64,000 bases of DNA from JBAXPV01 sp037132075 (GTDB lineage Bacteria; Bacteroidota; Bacteroidia; Bacteroidales; CAIXZF01): assembly GCA_037132075.1 (NCBI GenBank), contig JBAXPV010000017.1:21627-85626 (forward strand), given 5' to 3'. Below are positions 63,001-64,000 of the stretch, piece by piece. Under the pieces are notes generated by a model. That model was given only the letters and a program-made list of their open reading frames with translations, did not search any database and had not been told where the DNA came from. A program made the position numbers and the translations under genes. How positions within the stretch are numbered: position 1 is the stretch's first letter; each line of letters opens with the position of its first letter.

Positions 63001-64000
63001 TTGGTAAAGGATTGACAATTACGTTACTGTCAAAAGCCATGTCCTGGCAGCCATGTTCATCAATTCCGACAAGAATCGCCGTATAGGTTCCCGGATTAAC
63101 ATAGTGATGAACCGGGTTTACAGCTAAAGAAGAATTCCCGTCACCAAAGTACCAATACTGTAATGCCAGGTTATCCCCTGCCGGCGTTAAGGCTTTTCCA
63201 TTAAAATGAGTTAAAGAACCCAGACAAACGGTATCTGTTGAAATTCCCAGGCTAAAAGGCAGACTTACTGTTACATTCTTATGAATACTGTCACTGCATC
63301 CCCTGGCACTGATAACAGTTAGTCCTACGTTATAACTTGTATTGGTCTGAAGGAAAGAATGAAGTGGGTCAGCAAGCAATGAGCCATAACCATCGCTAAA
63401 ATTCCATTGATAATGTGCTATCGGCGATCCATTCGCCACAGACAAGTTCCAAAACCTTATCATTCCTGCCACGCAGATACTATCATGATAATTAAAAGAC
63501 GGAATTGGTAAAGAATCCACAGGAACAAGCACTGAGACAGAATCCTTACATGCCAGTGAATTCTGGACGATCAGCTTAACTGGGATTAACCCGGCATGAT
63601 TAATTATTGGAGTTATCGTTGACTGATAAGGAAAACTACTGCCGTTAACATACCAGCTTCCTGGTGGGTTACTATTCAGAGAAAGATCTTTTAGGGTAGT
63701 TTTGTTCCCAAAACAGGCCGTATCATAACTAATAATCGCCTTTGGAATCGGCAAAACCTGTACTGCATGACTCAGGAGATCAGAAGAACATTGATTGGCA
63801 TCTGTCACCATCATTGAAATGCTATACGTGCCGGGACTATTGTATTGATGCTGGATAATCCCTGTCGGGTAATTGTACGTCTGGGCCGGACCATCACCCC
63901 AGATAACAAGCGCTTTCACCAAAGTGCTGTGCAGGACAGAAGACATATTATTCAGGACAACTAAGTTTCCGAGGCAAATCGGTGCAGGCTGAGAAAAAAC
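57059..64000 (-). CDS. Giant PKD-repeat protein with type B T9SS sorting domain (5' end outside window)
   Basis: The frame is open from the right edge, so the N-terminus is missing and at least 2313 residues are visible. I count 26 PKD-like units of about 85 residues, each with a WNFGD-like core, an ST(L/V)QNP-type middle and a GTYxVxL-like end (for example WDFGDTQNSGSQNPVHLF, WNFGDNTGWYPGNCNPNY). Each unit tends to start with a Cys-containing edge (CxG, CxD). The C-terminus (YVPNAFTPDGDNLNDVFG, IYSRWGQELFSS, IGWNGSVNG, VGVYVYYI) is a type B/CHU_C sorting domain. It is probably a long surface-exposed adhesin or filament. An ATG at 63946 is internal, since the frame continues upstream in PKD-like sequence. 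Confidence 0.9.
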   Translation of the reverse strand, partial: VFSQPAPICLGNLVVLNNMSSVLHSTLVKALVIWGDGPAQTYNYPTGIIQHQYNSPGTYSISMMVTDANQCSSDLLSHAVQVLPIPKAIISYDTACFGNKTTLKDLSLNSNPPGSWYVNGSSFPYQSTITPIINHAGLIPVKLIVQNSLACKDSVSVLVPVDSLPIPSFNYHDSICVAGMIRFWNLSVANGSPIAHYQWNFSDGYGSLLADPLHSFLQTNTSYNVGLTVISARGCSDSIHKNVTVSLPFSLGISTDTVCLGSLTHFNGKALTPAGDNLALQYWYFGDGNSSLAVNPVHHYVNPGTYTAILVGIDEHGCQDMAFDSNVIVNPLPTASFSYQVHCQGNVVDFLSTSQLLTSTGNTLEWTWQSGGAPQTTNNPAIQHTYPGPGTYQVRLVVFNGNKCSDTIVKQLVIDPPLQVSFTYDTACIGGSVHFQDLTQIAPSTWLWDFGTVPSSSATVANPLHAFTTAGNYIITLTAFDVNHCPYSLLKTIKILPLPLADFSTLPVNNCQQDSVHFIDISTTANGNIITRTWDFGDIASGNDNLSILQNPSHLYLQANSYSVTLGVQSNAGNGCVDTASHIILVRPSPIANFTFNLACFGDSTAFANISTPVNANSLSYVWNFGEASSATNNVSIQKNPKHHYASPGTYVVSLVVKDEFSCPDTIKKSVTVLPLPIVSFSHTTLCLGNPVQFTNLTNPLVGTTTQWYWTFGDPQSFTDSVSTLQNPQHTYISTGNYTVMLSVVTSNGCKSSTLSLISIPASPVANFSATDTCLGKQSFFHDLSTSANSPISSWAWDFGDTQNSGSQNPVHLFNFSGVYPVKLSVTDNAQCKGSKTIPVYVHALPNPDFYSVAYCTDNPVYFFDNSSGAGFPLTSWNWNFGDPSNLPNTSTVQNSSHAYTAQNFYNVSLSVVNSKGCENTLTQSVFIPTGAVADFSITNIDTCVGQLIHFHDLSYASGSTVTNWYWDFGNSIISTLKNPSLVFYSAGIQHVSLTITTSSGCTKTILRDIMVNPLPSVQFTYVTPLCEGSAVSFNGIASSPGSSGVFTWLWHMGYNGNQSTLQNPLPYTYPASGTYNVELNVTDSHHCTNKYVSAVAVYPKPAADFSFNLVHPPCENRLVCFTDHTNWFNSQPSVYFWTFGNSIAPDTSFLPDPCYTYPLNGNYIATLDVTSNYGCTNQVSKTVPVFPPVGPLAHFNTPMPPAGVHCTVDTVHFMDGSTSAGGSIAQWDWSFGDPTTGILDSSSLSSPYHLFSHAGTYAITLTVTDNNFCSSTFSSLITINPSPKAGFTMSNDCQGTLISFNDTSVSAANLTSWNWTADGVGAGNTANMHHLFSVTGNHSIKLVVTTQAGCSSSASKTLLVYPAPTASFLIQPAANACVNTAVSFDASASLANFGSNISYSWSFGDATIASVGPLVSHSYSLTQNYTINLFVENIHGCKDTLTKSLLVRPLPKPAIGVNSPTCLNDTIQFQGTSTVPNGSIQTWNWYFDHNPPGNYSSIQNPKHQFPASAPGPFHVQLTVTDAYCSSLITDTLTIHPLPVVNFTSDIACIGSPTHFTDLSTSANGPITSWKWYNGIPNVSTVQNPAFVLPVQGFNPVKLIVKDSKNCQNGITKLIAVDSLPIAAFSWHDTCTSGFNAGMIHFTDLSNPNSGTISNWTWNFTSGNSSSLQNPSYIFNPVNQNYPVTLTVSRRGCQVSVTHSVFVNPAFAIDFTYQASCLGSPSTFIPQVVQPVNMQHGLWSWKFGDNSPNGTSLGNTTHNFPLTGSYYVQLTTTSVHGCTDSIGHMIEVFPLPLPSFTYDTTYCFDATHFTNLSTAGSGTITTFNWNFGDGAPNVTTANPSHVYPPSGGSYWVKLTVTNSDNCNKTDSILVIHMPCGSAGFTISDTLPCTNIPITFTDTTNLGGSATFVDRIWDFGGFAPPSHASPVTVIYSATGTYTVMLIVKFQANSIQFSDTAIHQFTIFATPIAKIASDSACLGKDIHLVNQSSIATGAYSNLWNFGIPGGISIQQNPSPVHYNSPGAYLVTLSLVSDHNCRDTAQRIVHVWPIPVAAFSADPATYCGIPDKVTFTDLSSGTIDHLIWNFDYGIPATSPPGNQIMNYNAYGVFDPSLIVVSEKGCSDTIQHPGSITVLHKPVPSFSYDPKPVSILSSTVQFYNNSVSPGNFVCNWNFGDNTGWYPGNCNPNYTFADTGDYHVTLYIMDQNGCDSSVTEVLSVDGEMTVYVPNAFTPDGDNLNDVFGPTGKYLNPDAYEMVIYSRWGQELFSSTKPEIGWNGSVNGGVIAPVGVYVYYIRVKDLKGSTREFKGYVTLLRKD

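Noticed and set aside
1..64000. CRISPR array, insertion sequence, prophage or integrative element
   Set aside because: No regularly spaced direct repeats with unique spacers, transposase, integrase or capsid genes were seen. The interspersed word repeats are too short and irregular for a CRISPR.

Overview
The window is ordinary-looking chromosome of a member of the Bacteroidota, probably class Bacteroidia, order not resolvable by eye. The evidence is taxon-specific families (PUR/DUF3276 protein, DUF5683 next to parAB, an enlarged NusB, a short primary sigma factor, a large LepB, a TamB-like protein divergent from tsaD), type IX secretion sorting domains on the surface proteins, few Shine-Dalgarno sequences, and repeated upstream copies of the Bacteroidota -7 promoter element TAnnTTTG. 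I saw no phage, insertion sequence, CRISPR array, rRNA or tRNA.

Layout. 1-2.1 kb: coaE (cut by the window edge), yajC, a DUF1573 lipoprotein and nusB, all on the minus strand. 2.4-7.6 kb: a PUR-domain protein, then a tight plus-strand run parA-parB-DUF5683-dapB-lepB (chromosome partition, lysine/peptidoglycan precursor, signal peptidase). 7.6-15.5 kb: an Omp28-like thioredoxin-fold lipoprotein, ftsK-lolA-like-HAD, a YwqK/MORN-like protein, recR, a basic DNA-binding-like protein and glmM. 15.8-18.9 kb: a secreted SBBP/PKD protein with a type B sorting domain. 18.9-28.3 kb: parE, a methyltransferase, and a seven-gene minus-strand run (ECF sigma factor, membrane anti-sigma-like protein, CpxP-like protein, pnuC, NadR-type kinase, glycosyltransferase, flippase) preceded by tsaD. 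28.3-42.7 kb: tamB, ribBA, mqnA (futalosine menaquinone route), yidC, pyrG, a long-form gap, rpoD and a DegP/HtrA protease. 42.9-47.9 kb: a membrane-anchored hypothetical, dapF, a GNAT, mltG, a TPR lipoprotein, ychF. 48-55.5 kb: a truncated porin remnant, a C69 dipeptidase, a tiny Cys/His-rich protein, a DUF4136 lipoprotein with an outer membrane barrel, a DUF2249/DUF438-hemerythrin-PAS pair, and a YCF48-type secreted protein. 55.5-64 kb: a minus-strand cluster of a giant PKD-repeat protein (at least 2313 residues, running off the window), an SGNH hydrolase and a secreted hypothetical.

How it fits together. Most genes serve the cell envelope: precursor synthesis (dapB, dapF, glmM), peptidoglycan processing (mltG), protein insertion and export (yajC, yidC, lepB, lolA-like, tamB, htrA) and type IX-secreted surface proteins. 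Chromosome handling (parAB, parE, ftsK, recR) is interleaved.

The most unusual signal is between the genes. Several convergent gene junctions carry short low-complexity word repeats, often as inverted arms and each built from its own word, that begin in or overlap the stop codon of the neighbouring gene. One 14-base word recurs exactly at two loci 31 kb apart, and another AT-rich element recurs at two divergent promoter regions. No clear new defence or metabolic system was found.
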